Origin: Leptospirillum sp. | Lineage (GTDB): Bacteria > Nitrospirota > Leptospirillia > Leptospirillales > Leptospirillaceae | NCBI GenBank assembly: GCA_027343785.1 | Contig: DAHWKF010000060.1 | Location: 1 to 18,218 of the forward strand | Direction of reading: 5' to 3' | Length of the DNA stretch: 18,218 nt | Shown here: one piece after another, positions 7,901 to 14,681 of the stretch | Numbering within the stretch: the first letter of the stretch is position 1 | Layout of the letters: each line of letters begins with the position of its first letter | Notes under the pieces: model-generated | The model's database searches: none | Told to the model about the DNA's origin: nothing | What the model saw: only the letters and a program-made list of their open reading frames with translations | Translations under genes and position numbers: made by a program

Positions 7901-9715
7901 CTATTCGACCGTTACGGACTTGGCCAGGTTCCGGGGCTGGTCCACATCGTTTCCAAGGGCGGAAGCCACCCGATAGGCCAGAAGCTGCAGGATCCCCGCC
8001 GCCTGATAAATACCGGACCAGGGGGGATCGTCGGGCAGTTCAATCCTGTCATCATACCAGATTTCATGCCCGTCTTTGCCGATCAAAGGACCAATGGCCA
8101 TCACATACCCCCCCCGGGCCCGAATCTCCCGAAGGTTGGAAATTTCCTTCGCCCGAAGCGACCGGTCCACCATCGGAGCCACGACGGTCACGCCCGGCTC
8201 GATCAAGGCAATGGGGCCATGCTTGAGTTCTCCTCCGGGATATCCGTCCGCGGGACGATAGGTGATCTCCTTGAATTTGAGAGCCCCTTCGAGGGCCAGC
8301 GGATAATCAAGCCCCCGGCCGGCAAACATCACCAGGCTGGACAGGCGCAGGCGCTCGACGCGACCGTCCAGCGATTCCGGAGGAACGGACTCCAGAAACA
8401 GTTCAAGACGATGGGGTGACCGGATCAGGGATTCCAGCAGATCCTCCCGGGGAGGCGCAGGGGACAACGCGAGCGCCAGCATCATCAGGAGGGCGACCTG
8501 GGCCTGGAACGCCTTTGTGGATGCCACCCCGATCTCGGGGCCTGCGTGCGTGAGGAGGCAGAGATCGGCCTCCCGCTCCAGCGAAGAGCCCGGAACGTTT
8601 GAAATCCCGAGTGTAAAAAAACCCGCCCGCTTCGAAGCTTCGAGGGCCCCGAGGGTATCCGCCGTCTCGCCGCTCTGGCTGATGCCGATCACCCAGCTTC
8701 CGGGAGGAAGAAGGAGACGGCGGTAGCGGAATTCGGAAGCGATTTCGACAAACGCCGGAATCCCGGCCTGTTCCAGAAATGACCGTCCCAGAAGGGCAGC
8801 GTGCCACGAGGTTCCACAGGCGACAAACGCCACGGCCGGAGGCTTTTCGTGCGCCTTTCGGGCAATTTCCGGAAGGATGTTTCCGAAAGAAACACGGTCG
8901 GCCAGTGTGTCCATCATCGCCCGGGGGGACTCGAAGATTTCCTTCTCCATAAAATGGCGGTAGGCCCCTTTTTCGGCAAAAACCGGATCCCATGAAATGG
9001 TGCGGGAGACGGGCGTCTTCCATGACTCCACCGTCTGATCGAGACTGCCAACACGCACCTCGTCATGCCGGATCAGCGCGATTGTGCTGTTTTCCATCGA
9101 AAAGACCTGCCGGGTGAAATGGAGAAACGCCGGTATGTCGGACGCGGCGAAGGTCTCTCCTTCCCCCAGCCCGAGAATCAGCGGTGGTCCGTTTCGGGCG
9201 ACCACCAGATCCGCCGGATCGTTCTGGCAAAGTATCGCCAGGGCGTAACTCCCTTCCACATGGCCCAGGGCCCGCCGGACAGCCTCCGGAAAATTCCGGT
9301 CCTTCTCGTATTCGAGTCGGACAAGGTGCGACAACACCTCCGAATCCGTCTCCGACTGAAAAAGGATACCCTCCCCCTTCAGACGGATCCTGAGCACCTG
9401 TTCGTTCTCGATAATCCCGTTGTGGACCAGGACAATCGGTCCGGATTGATGCGGGTGCGCGTTTTCCAGTTTTACTCCGCCATGGGTGGCCCACCGGATA
9501 TGTCCAATCGCAGCCCCCGGGTGACCGGCAAGGTCCTTCACCTCCTCTTTCAGGACACTGACCTTGCCGACCGCACGAACGACAGAAATCAGGCCGAAAT
9601 CATCGAAAAAGGCGACGCCGCTCGAATCGTACCCCCGGTATTCCAGGCGTTCCAGACCGGAAACGAGGAGGGGGACCGGCGGCTGGAGACCGGAGTAACC
9701 CATGATTCCGCACAT
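7901..9715 (-). CDS. glmS: Glutamine-fructose-6-phosphate aminotransferase (isomerizing)
   Basis: GlmS makes glucosamine-6-phosphate from fructose-6-phosphate and Gln, the first step to UDP-GlcNAc. It has 604 residues (E. coli 609). The N-terminal Ntn glutaminase domain begins MCGIMGYSG, with Cys2 becoming the N-terminal nucleophile after Met removal, and contains HIRWATHGG, HNGIIEN and SETDSEV. The synthase half has two SIS domains with ACGTSWHAALLGR, SQSGETADT and EIGVASTKAFQAQ, then LEGALKFKEITY, GGELKHGPIAL, and the C-terminal AKSVTVE with the conserved Lys at about 599. Translation starts one base after the glmU stop (TGAGATG) with AAGGAGG inside the end of glmU, indicating coupling. There is no room for a glmS ribozyme leader here; control is probably at operon level. 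Confidence 0.97.
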   Translation of the reverse strand: MCGIMGYSGLQPPVPLLVSGLERLEYRGYDSSGVAFFDDFGLISVVRAVGKVSVLKEEVKDLAGHPGAAIGHIRWATHGGVKLENAHPHQSGPIVLVHNGIIENEQVLRIRLKGEGILFQSETDSEVLSHLVRLEYEKDRNFPEAVRRALGHVEGSYALAILCQNDPADLVVARNGPPLILGLGEGETFAASDIPAFLHFTRQVFSMENSTIALIRHDEVRVGSLDQTVESWKTPVSRTISWDPVFAEKGAYRHFMEKEIFESPRAMMDTLADRVSFGNILPEIARKAHEKPPAVAFVACGTSWHAALLGRSFLEQAGIPAFVEIASEFRYRRLLLPPGSWVIGISQSGETADTLGALEASKRAGFFTLGISNVPGSSLEREADLCLLTHAGPEIGVASTKAFQAQVALLMMLALALSPAPPREDLLESLIRSPHRLELFLESVPPESLDGRVERLRLSSLVMFAGRGLDYPLALEGALKFKEITYRPADGYPGGELKHGPIALIEPGVTVVAPMVDRSLRAKEISNLREIRARGGYVMAIGPLIGKDGHEIWYDDRIELPDDPPWSGIYQAAGILQLLAYRVASALGNDVDQPRNLAKSVTVE

Positions 9716-9716
9716 C

Positions 9717-11126
9717 TCAGTCCTCCTTTTTCCCTTCCCGGTCTTTCAGGAGTCTGTCTTTCCAGGAGGCACCCTTTTCCGGGAACACTTTCTGGGGAGT
9801 GCGGGAAATGCACATGGCGTTTTCAGGCACATCTTTTGTCACCGTCGAACCGGCGCCGATGACCGCGCCGTCACCGACGGAAACGGGCGCGACCAGCTGC
9901 GAGTCGCTTCCGACAAAAACATTCTTGCCGATGCGGGTTTCGTGTTTGCTGACACCGTCATAGTTGCAGGTGATCGTTCCGGCGCCGATATTGGTCCCCT
10001 CCCCCACGACAGCGTCCCCCAGGTAAGAAAGATGGTTGGCCTTTGCCCCCCGTCCCATCCGGACCTTTTTTGTTTCGACAAAATTGCCGATATGGGAGCC
10101 CCGTTCCAGATGGCTTCCGGGGCGAAGGTGGGCGAATGGACCGATAATCGCCTCCTCCTCGATTTCGGTGTCCGAAATCACGCAGTGATCGCGGATATGG
10201 ACCCCCGCTCCGGCCCGGACATTTCTCAGGTGGGAGGAAAGGCCGATCCGGCAGGATTCGGCGATCGTCGTCTCCCCTTCCAGAACGACGCCCGGGAAAA
10301 GAATGGTCCCCGGGCCGATGCGGACCGATGGACCGACATATGTGGTGCGGGGATCCAGGAAAGTCACTCCCCGATCCATCCATTCTCCGTTGATACGGTC
10401 CTGGAGAATACGGGACGCCTCCGCCAGTTCTCTTTGGGAGTTGACCCCCAGAACCGATTCCGGACCGGCGGGAAACGACCGGACGGACAAGCCCTCCCCG
10501 ACTGCCAGGGCAAAAAGGGATGTCAGGAAACGTTCCTTTTTCTCCGGATGCGGGGGGATGCGGGATATACCGGACTTGAGAAAATCCAGGGGGATCAGGT
10601 AGATACCGGCGTTGACCTCCCCGATTTTCTCCTCTTCCCGGGAAAGATCGACCCACTCCCGGACGGCGACGATCCTTCCGCCCCTATCGCGTACGACCCG
10701 GCCATAGCGTCCGGCATCGGGGAGAATCGCCGAGACGAACCAGAACGCATCGGGATCCTGTCCGGAAGCGTCCAGGAATTCCCCGAGCAGTGCGGCGTTG
10801 ACCAGGGGAGCGTCACCGTTCAGGACGAGAAGATGGGAAAATCCTCCCTTCCGGAAATCGTTGGACATCATGACCGCTTCGACCGCACCCAGCGTTCCGT
10901 CCATGACATGCTGGTGCACCCACAAGACTCCCGGAGGAAGGAGGGATTCCACCGGGTCCTTTCCGGCGACAACAAAAATGGCGCTGGCGGGAGGAACCAT
11001 CTGACAAACGGCATCGTACGGATAGCGCAGGAGCGGTTCCCCCAGTACAGGTGCAGCCATTTTCGGAATGGGAGACCGCATCCGGGTTCCGAATCCGGCC
11101 GCCAGGATCGCCGCGCTAAATTTCAT
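9717..11126 (-). CDS. glmU: Bifunctional GlmU: GlcN-1-P acetyltransferase / GlcNAc-1-P uridyltransferase
   Basis: GlmU acetylates glucosamine-1-phosphate and couples GlcNAc-1-P to UTP, giving UDP-GlcNAc. The start MKFSAAILAAGFGTRM at 11126 has GGGAGG five bases upstream. The frame is open 18 codons further, but those lie inside the preceding gene. Residues 1-about 225 are the nucleotidyltransferase domain: LAAGFGTRM (8-16), K22, the Mg-binding D105 in NGDAPLV, YGRV (141-144) and N172 in EVNAGIY. Residues about 255-440 are a left-handed beta-helix with the acetyltransferase His (H365 in KANHLSYLGD) and NIGAGTITCNYDG (379-391). Length 469 is normal. The uridyltransferase loops are somewhat off consensus (AGFGT for AGKGT; GTLGAV for GTGHAV/GTAHAV). 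It overlaps the upstream gene by 11 bases. No glmM is in this window. Confidence 0.95.
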   Translation of the reverse strand: MKFSAAILAAGFGTRMRSPIPKMAAPVLGEPLLRYPYDAVCQMVPPASAIFVVAGKDPVESLLPPGVLWVHQHVMDGTLGAVEAVMMSNDFRKGGFSHLLVLNGDAPLVNAALLGEFLDASGQDPDAFWFVSAILPDAGRYGRVVRDRGGRIVAVREWVDLSREEEKIGEVNAGIYLIPLDFLKSGISRIPPHPEKKERFLTSLFALAVGEGLSVRSFPAGPESVLGVNSQRELAEASRILQDRINGEWMDRGVTFLDPRTTYVGPSVRIGPGTILFPGVVLEGETTIAESCRIGLSSHLRNVRAGAGVHIRDHCVISDTEIEEEAIIGPFAHLRPGSHLERGSHIGNFVETKKVRMGRGAKANHLSYLGDAVVGEGTNIGAGTITCNYDGVSKHETRIGKNVFVGSDSQLVAPVSVGDGAVIGAGSTVTKDVPENAMCISRTPQKVFPEKGASWKDRLLKDREGKKED

Positions 11127-11784
11127 GAAAACCTCCCGGAGAAACGCTTTCGGCCTGAACATTCTCCTCCTGTGTCGCAATGATGTCCGGCAGCGACAGG
11201 CCTCCGGAGAGAATCAGCTTCATGCCTTCCTCGATCGTGATTGTCGTCATGCGGACCTTCTCCGCCGGCAAAAGGGAGTTGACCCCGATATACAGATTGT
11301 TGCTGGGAAAAAAGACAGAGGCGAATTTCCGGGGATTGTCGCCGACGGAGACCCAGCCCGTCAGGAAACCCAGCGTATAAACCCCTTCTCCGGGATACTC
11401 GGCGAGAACCACCTTCCGGAAGCCGCGTGTTCCGGAGGGAGAGAAGGATTCCACCATCGTCTTCAGCGTGGCATACAGTTTCTTGAATACGGGTATCCGC
11501 GACATCGCGTTTTCGACGAACTGGAGGATACGGTTGCCGAACACATTTGTCGCAAGCGTTCCGATAAAAAAGATCAGAAGGATGAGCAGGACCACCCCCA
11601 GACCGGGAATGGTCCTCCCAAAAAAACGGATCAGGAGGGGATCGAAAAATGAATCCAGAAAATCAAAAATGCGATAAAAGATATACAGGGAAAGTGCGGC
11701 AGGAAGGAGAATCACAAGGCCCGTCAGAAATCGGGTCCGCAAGGATGCTTCGATCGTCTTCTTCCGGGATTCAAACCAGTCCAC
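11116..11784 (-). CDS. DUF502 family integral membrane protein
   Basis: With a GTG start at 11784 this is a 222-residue protein typical of DUF502. TM1 is about 19-40 (FLTGLVILLPAALSLYIF), followed by the family's TIPGLGVVLL segment and TM2 (about 57-78). Then come GNRILQFVENAMSRIPVFKKLY (82-103) and a soluble beta-rich C-terminal domain with YIGVNSLLPAEKV and the closing LILSGGLSLPD. The function of the family is unknown. The frame extends to a TTG at 11907 and has an ATG at 11859, but that 41-residue extension is Cys-rich, hydrophilic and unlike the family. The GTG has GGAAGGAAG upstream and lies downstream of a possible promoter. It is first in the glmU-glmS-propeller-pcrA operon and its end overlaps glmU by 11 bases, hinting at a link with envelope synthesis. 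The start is uncertain; the family is clear. Confidence 0.85.
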   Translation of the reverse strand: MDWFESRKKTIEASLRTRFLTGLVILLPAALSLYIFYRIFDFLDSFFDPLLIRFFGRTIPGLGVVLLILLIFFIGTLATNVFGNRILQFVENAMSRIPVFKKLYATLKTMVESFSPSGTRGFRKVVLAEYPGEGVYTLGFLTGWVSVGDNPRKFASVFFPSNNLYIGVNSLLPAEKVRMTTITIEEGMKLILSGGLSLPDIIATQEENVQAESVSPGGFHEI

Positions 11785-11857
11785 GGTCCCCCACTTCCTT
11801 CCGGAGCATCGGGTTTTTTGCCCGGCAAAGCATTGTTCCGGTTCGCCTTCGGAATCC

Positions 11858-11887
11858 ATCTTAACCTGATGTACAGGACTCCCGCAA
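11858..11887 (-). promoter_or_regulatory. Possible promoter of the DUF502-glmU-glmS operon
   Basis: On the minus strand TTGCGG (11887-11882) and TAAGAT (11863-11858) are separated by 18 bases, placing a start near 11850. Both boxes are partial matches. If used, the ATG at 11859 would lie within the -10 box, which favours the GTG start at 11784 for the first gene. Confidence 0.3.
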
Positions 11888-11947
11888 GAATCATCCGCAT
11901 TTGACAATGCGTCCGAAGGCGAGGGGAAGGCGATTTGACGGCAACCT

Positions 11948-11956
11948 TGTTAATAT
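11948..11956 (+). promoter_or_regulatory. Possible extended -10 promoter of the outer-membrane protein gene
   Basis: TGTTAATAT (TGN followed by TAATAT) is an extended -10 element about 45 bases before the ATG at 12001. A TTGACG at 11935 is too close to serve as its -35; no good -35 lies at 17 bases, as can happen with extended -10 promoters. It lies in the divergent spacer shared with the DUF502 operon. Confidence 0.35.
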
Positions 11957-12000
11957 AGGCATTCGATCCGGATTCACGTCACCCGTGCATGGAGCCTGAG

Positions 12001-12858
12001 ATGAAACAGGTCTGTCCAAAGATGACAACCCCCTTTTCCCGGGGACTTCTCCTCTTTCTCTCCCCGTTTCTCCTTCTGATCTCTCCTGCTGGCTCCCTCG
12101 GTGCCTCCTTCGACGGGCTCCTGGGCGACAGCCCGCCTGCCGAACTGGACCTGATGTCGGGCTATTACGCCTGGCAATACCGCGAATCGGCCGGAGACAG
12201 TGACTCTGCGTCCATGGTTCCGGTCAGGGGAAGGTTCATCGCCTACTGGAAACATCTGGTATACGGTATCGACGCCGGATACGAATCCTCTTTCGGAGGC
12301 ACCTACCAGGGAGCTTTGCAGAATCTTTCGAGCGGTTCGACCACACCCTACAAATCATCCATGGCCGAAAACATGTTCATGGGAGCGGGACACCTCGGAA
12401 TGACATGGACGGGAGCGGGAACGCGCTGGGATCTCTGGGGGTCAGCCGGTTACCACCAGCAGATCTGGATGACGCCGGGACCTGCCGGCTACGAGGAGAT
12501 CTATCACATCCCCTACCTCGGGGTGAACCTTTACGAACAGACCCCCATTTCCGGCCGCTTCCTGTTTTTTTCCGAAGCGGGGTTTCGTTCGGCGGTTTCT
12601 CCTGACGTGACGATCGGGCTGTTCAACTCTCCCACCCTGGGTCTGGGAGGGGCCATCAATGTCCATGCGCGGCTCGGAATACGCTATTTCTTTACCGACC
12701 GCTTGGGAACTTCCCTGGACATGACCTACAGCAACTGGACCTTCACGCACAGCAGCGCCTACCCGGTTCCCGGAACAAGCCCCCAGATCCTGATCCAGGA
12801 ACCGGATTCCACCACATCCTGGTGGGGCCCGGAAGCGGGCATCATTTTCTTTTTCTAG
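12001..12858 (+). CDS. Putative outer-membrane beta-barrel protein, hypothetical
   Basis: This 285-residue protein starts MKQVCPKMTTPFSRGLLLFL and has a long hydrophobic signal-peptide core, with a likely cleavage in SLGA/SFDG near residue 35. The mature part shows alternating polar/aromatic strands (ELDLMSGYYAWQYRES, RFIAYWKHLVYGIDAGY, MTWTGAGTRWDLWGSAGYH) with Gly/Asn/Ser turns. It ends AGIIFFF, the terminal Phe being the BAM recognition feature of outer-membrane barrels. Size suggests 8-12 strands. I recognise no specific family. The ATG at 12001 is preferred over the in-frame ATG at 11989 because GGAG (11991-11994) lies six bases before it. It is monocistronic and converges on arsI with a 17-base gap, too short for an obvious separate terminator. 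Barrel topology is inferred from pattern only. Confidence 0.75.
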   Translation: MKQVCPKMTTPFSRGLLLFLSPFLLLISPAGSLGASFDGLLGDSPPAELDLMSGYYAWQYRESAGDSDSASMVPVRGRFIAYWKHLVYGIDAGYESSFGGTYQGALQNLSSGSTTPYKSSMAENMFMGAGHLGMTWTGAGTRWDLWGSAGYHQQIWMTPGPAGYEEIYHIPYLGVNLYEQTPISGRFLFFSEAGFRSAVSPDVTIGLFNSPTLGLGGAINVHARLGIRYFFTDRLGTSLDMTYSNWTFTHSSAYPVPGTSPQILIQEPDSTTSWWGPEAGIIFFF

Positions 12859-12875
12859 ATCGATCCAGCCTTATG

Positions 12876-13322
12876 TTAGAATCCCGGAGGCCGGATCATG
12901 GCAACCGGGGGAACACAACAGGCGGAATCCGAAGGATTGTCTTCACTCTCCCCGAAAACCGGAATTCCCTCAAGCGTGTGGTAGGCTTCCCAGGCGATAC
13001 CCTGCGGGTCCACCGTCCAGTGCTTGTCCGAACGGCTGTAACAGCAAGCGGCGTCTTTCTGGTCCAGGACCGGAATGCGGGCCTGATCCATCCGATGTCG
13101 CAGATCATCGAGCTCCGACGCGTCGTCCGTCTGCATTCCCAGATGATCGAGCCCGATCTTTCTGCCACGACGGGAGATGGCGAGGTTGATCCGGGGATCC
13201 TCCACCATCCATTTCGCGTAATCATCCTTCAGGACTGTCGGCGACGTTCCCAGAAGTCCCGAATAAAACCGGATACTTTCCTCAAGGTTATCCACAGAAA
13301 TATGCAGGTGGAACCGTTTCAT
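12876..13322 (-). CDS. arsI: ArsI-type C-As lyase (vicinal oxygen chelate family)
   Basis: ArsI is a non-heme Fe(II) dioxygenase that breaks the carbon-arsenic bond of trivalent organoarsenicals such as methylarsenite. The protein (148 aa) has the ArsI/CadI pattern almost throughout: MKRFHLHISVDNLEESIRFY (1-20), PTVLKDDYAKWMVEDPRIN (28-46), LDHLGMQ (58-64), the arsenic-binding Cys pair in AACCYSRSDKHW (C93, C94), and DPQGIAWEAYHT (105-116). Candidate iron ligands are H5 or H7, H60 and E112. The tail holds a further Cys pair (DSACC, 135-136). ATG at 13322 overlaps the arsR stop (ATGA), so the pair is one operon under ArsR control. The old name CadI (cadmium-induced) covers the same family, so the inducer could be another soft metal, but the Cys pair and the arsR partner support arsenic. 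Confidence 0.88.
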   Translation of the reverse strand: MKRFHLHISVDNLEESIRFYSGLLGTSPTVLKDDYAKWMVEDPRINLAISRRGRKIGLDHLGMQTDDASELDDLRHRMDQARIPVLDQKDAACCYSRSDKHWTVDPQGIAWEAYHTLEGIPVFGESEDNPSDSACCVPPVAMIRPPGF

Positions 13323-13660
13323 GAACTCTCCCCTCTCAAAAGGTCACGGGTCGAAAAGCCGCAATTCTCGCCCGGGGTTGACGCGCAACAGTTCTCCGCC
13401 AGGAAGTCGATCAAAGCCCGCATCAGGGAAAAGTTGGCCCGGTAGATCATGAATCTTCCGTTTCTCCGGACTTCGACAAGACCCGACTGGCACAACGTTT
13501 TCAAATGAAAGGACAAGGTGGCGGGGGGAAGGACAAGCCTGTCCGAGATCGCAGTCGCATGCATGCCAGGGGGGCCTGCCTCGACGAGGAGCCGGAAGAT
13601 GGCGAGACGGGACTCCTGGGCAAGCGATTCGAAGAGTTTGACGGCGAGACTGTTTTCCAT
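13319..13660 (-). CDS. arsR: ArsR-family repressor with C-terminal Cys cluster
   Basis: This winged-helix metalloregulator should repress its own operon and release DNA on binding trivalent arsenic. From the ATG at 13660 it has 113 residues. The helix-turn-helix spans about 33-60 (HATAISDRLVLPPATLSFHL, then KTLCQSGLVEV) and the wing RRNGRFMIYRAN (65-76). The N-terminal ELCVC metal motif of classic ArsR/SmtB is absent. Instead, C91-C92 and C100 lie after the last helix (LAENCCASTPGENC), closely like Cys95/96/102 of the Acidithiobacillus ferrooxidans ArsR, known to bind As(III) and methylarsenite there. C57 is an extra Cys near the recognition helix. The frame also opens at an ATG at 13690, but that falls within the promoter, so 13660 is chosen. 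It is followed directly by arsI. Confidence 0.9.
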   Translation of the reverse strand: MENSLAVKLFESLAQESRLAIFRLLVEAGPPGMHATAISDRLVLPPATLSFHLKTLCQSGLVEVRRNGRFMIYRANFSLMRALIDFLAENCCASTPGENCGFSTRDLLRGESS

Positions 13661-13695
13661 GGTTCCAATATACTGGAAGAGTAGAACCATATCAA
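13659..13695 (-). promoter_or_regulatory. arsR-arsI promoter with overlapping inverted-repeat operator
   Basis: On the minus strand TTGATA (13695-13690), a 17-base spacer and TATATT (13672-13667) form a good sigma70 promoter. An inverted repeat, ATGGTTC and GAACCAT separated by 18 bases (13659-13690), spans the -35 edge, spacer, -10 box and start codon. The repeat is a natural ArsR operator candidate. The predicted transcription start falls at about 13660, the chosen ATG itself, so the message may be leaderless. Confidence 0.6.
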
Positions 13696-13740
13696 ATCAA
13701 AAACGACGGGTCACATGAAGCGAGGGATTTATGACAAAAC

Positions 13741-13761
13741 AGGAGGAGCGGGCCTCCTCCT
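13741..13761 (-). terminator. Hairpin terminator after the small exported-protein gene
   Basis: Read on the minus strand, AGGAGGAG-GCCCG-CTCCTCCT forms a perfect 8-bp stem with a five-base loop, followed by GTTTTG. It lies about 70 bases downstream of the stop at 13832 and ahead of the arsR promoter, so it should stop leftward transcription. The U-tract is short, so strength is uncertain. Confidence 0.55.
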
Positions 13762-13797
13762 GACATGTGATCCGGAACAAACCCGCTCCTCCTGACA
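13741..13797. repeat. Inverted and direct repeat cluster with two AGGAGG copies
   Basis: The plus strand holds CTCCTCCTGACA twice (13754-13765 and 13786-13797, 32 bases apart). It also holds AGGAGGAGCGGG at 13741-13752, the perfect 12-base complement of CCCGCTCCTCCT at 13782-13793. In leftward RNA the last segment can pair with either upstream copy (12 bp or 8 bp), giving two alternative hairpins. Confidence 0.7.
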
Positions 13798-13831
13798 ATC
13801 GATGACGACCTGAACAATAGCCTTCAGACGA

Positions 13832-14101
13832 CTATCTTGAAACATGCTCCCCGACCAGACCCGCTTCACAGAAGGCCATGCCGGATACCGGAGAACAGGA
13901 CGGGGAAGCCGCCATTGACGCGGACGATTCCATCCGGGATACGGGAAGAGGGGGCTTTGAAAGCTCCATCTTTCCCATGTCCCGGTGGCTGCCCGCCCAT
14001 CCCAGCATCCCGGTAAACGGAAACACCACAGCGACGATCAGGGACGCGCCCACCATCGCCTGCCTGACTGAAACACCCGATTCATGATGTCTGACATACA
14101 T
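13832..14101 (-). CDS. Small hypothetical exported or membrane-anchored protein
   Basis: This 89-residue frame has ATG at 14101 preceded by a purine-rich ribosome site (AAGGGGAGAGGG, ending just before the ATG). The first 15 residues are polar (MYVRHHESGVSVRQA). A hydrophobic stretch of about 20 residues follows (MVGASLIVAVVFPFTGMLGW, about 16-35), with a possible signal peptidase site at WAGS. The mature part is hydrophilic, rich in Met, Ser and Pro, with two Cys. I recognise no family. It lies upstream of arsR on the same strand but is separated from it by a hairpin and by the arsR promoter. Support is the ribosome site and the signal-like segment; there is no homology evidence, so it could still be a chance frame. 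Confidence 0.45.
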   Translation of the reverse strand: MYVRHHESGVSVRQAMVGASLIVAVVFPFTGMLGWAGSHRDMGKMELSKPPLPVSRMESSASMAASPSCSPVSGMAFCEAGLVGEHVSR

Positions 14102-14660
14102 ACCCTCTCCCCTTTCGCTTCCCTGCCGGAACCCCTTCCGGAACGGGACGAGAACCCCGAAGCCCTTTTTTTCCCCGATCCCTCTCCTCTTTATTTATCT
14201 TTCGGAAGATTGAAAAAATTCTTGACCCGCACGACCCGGTCGAGGAATCAGGTAATCACACAATACACCCTTTAATTTTTTTTTCAACATTTTTAAGATA
14301 AAAAATAATTATCATTTATCATTTTTATTTAAAATAAAAAAATAAAAACGAATGCTGCCCTCCGGAACCCTAAAAAATATTTCCATAAGTTTTCAGGAGA
14401 AAGAGGTTCACGGAAATCGATTCTGAAAACCGTCGGAACGCGGAAACATTCCCGGCCAACCCACAAGATTTCCGATGGGGCGAAGTTCAATCGATCATGA
14501 CAAGACATCCGAAACGGATACCCCAGGCAAAAATCATTCCGACAATATTTTTTTGATTCCTTCGACATTGGAAATCCGGCATAACTTGAATCCATCAAAG
14601 ATGGTCTTTATTGATCGGGCCCAATCATTCTAACCGATTTTTTCATATAGTCTTCTCTGA
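14102..14660. other. Gene-poor stretch with a sharply AT-rich core
   Basis: No convincing gene is present. The core at about 14265-14350 is almost entirely A and T, in strong contrast with the G+C-rich neighbours. On the minus strand TTGAAA followed after 16 bases by TATTGT (about 14261-14288) could be a promoter for the small gene starting at 14101. Leftward of it, CGACCGGGTCG and a GACCCG direct repeat (14225-14242) could form structure in the leader. The stretch may be a regulatory spacer or the edge of acquired DNA; the sequence alone does not decide. Confidence 0.5.
14301..14319 (-). promoter_or_regulatory. Weak Fur-box-like sequence
   Basis: Read on the minus strand, the 19 bases ATAAATGATAATTATTTTT match the Fur consensus GATAATGATAATCATTATC at 13 of 19 positions. 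The surrounding DNA is so AT-rich that a chance match is likely. If real, it would lie just upstream of the possible promoter for the small gene at 13832-14101. Confidence 0.2.
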
Positions 14661-14681
14661 GCGGGGCTTCGGCAGGGATAA

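Noticed and set aside
9702..11183. Long plus-strand frame (493 codons) opposite glmU.
   Set aside because: Antisense shadow; no domain pattern and glmU is complete on the minus strand.
13741..13797. CRISPR-like repeats.
   Set aside because: Only two 12-base copies with a single spacer and strong self-complementarity; not an array.
14329..14598. Minus-strand open frame of 89 codons in the AT-rich island.
   Set aside because: No ribosome-binding site, TTG/ATG start in an otherwise featureless sequence, and its end simply runs into the A/T tract (FVFIFLF). Protein-like features are lacking.
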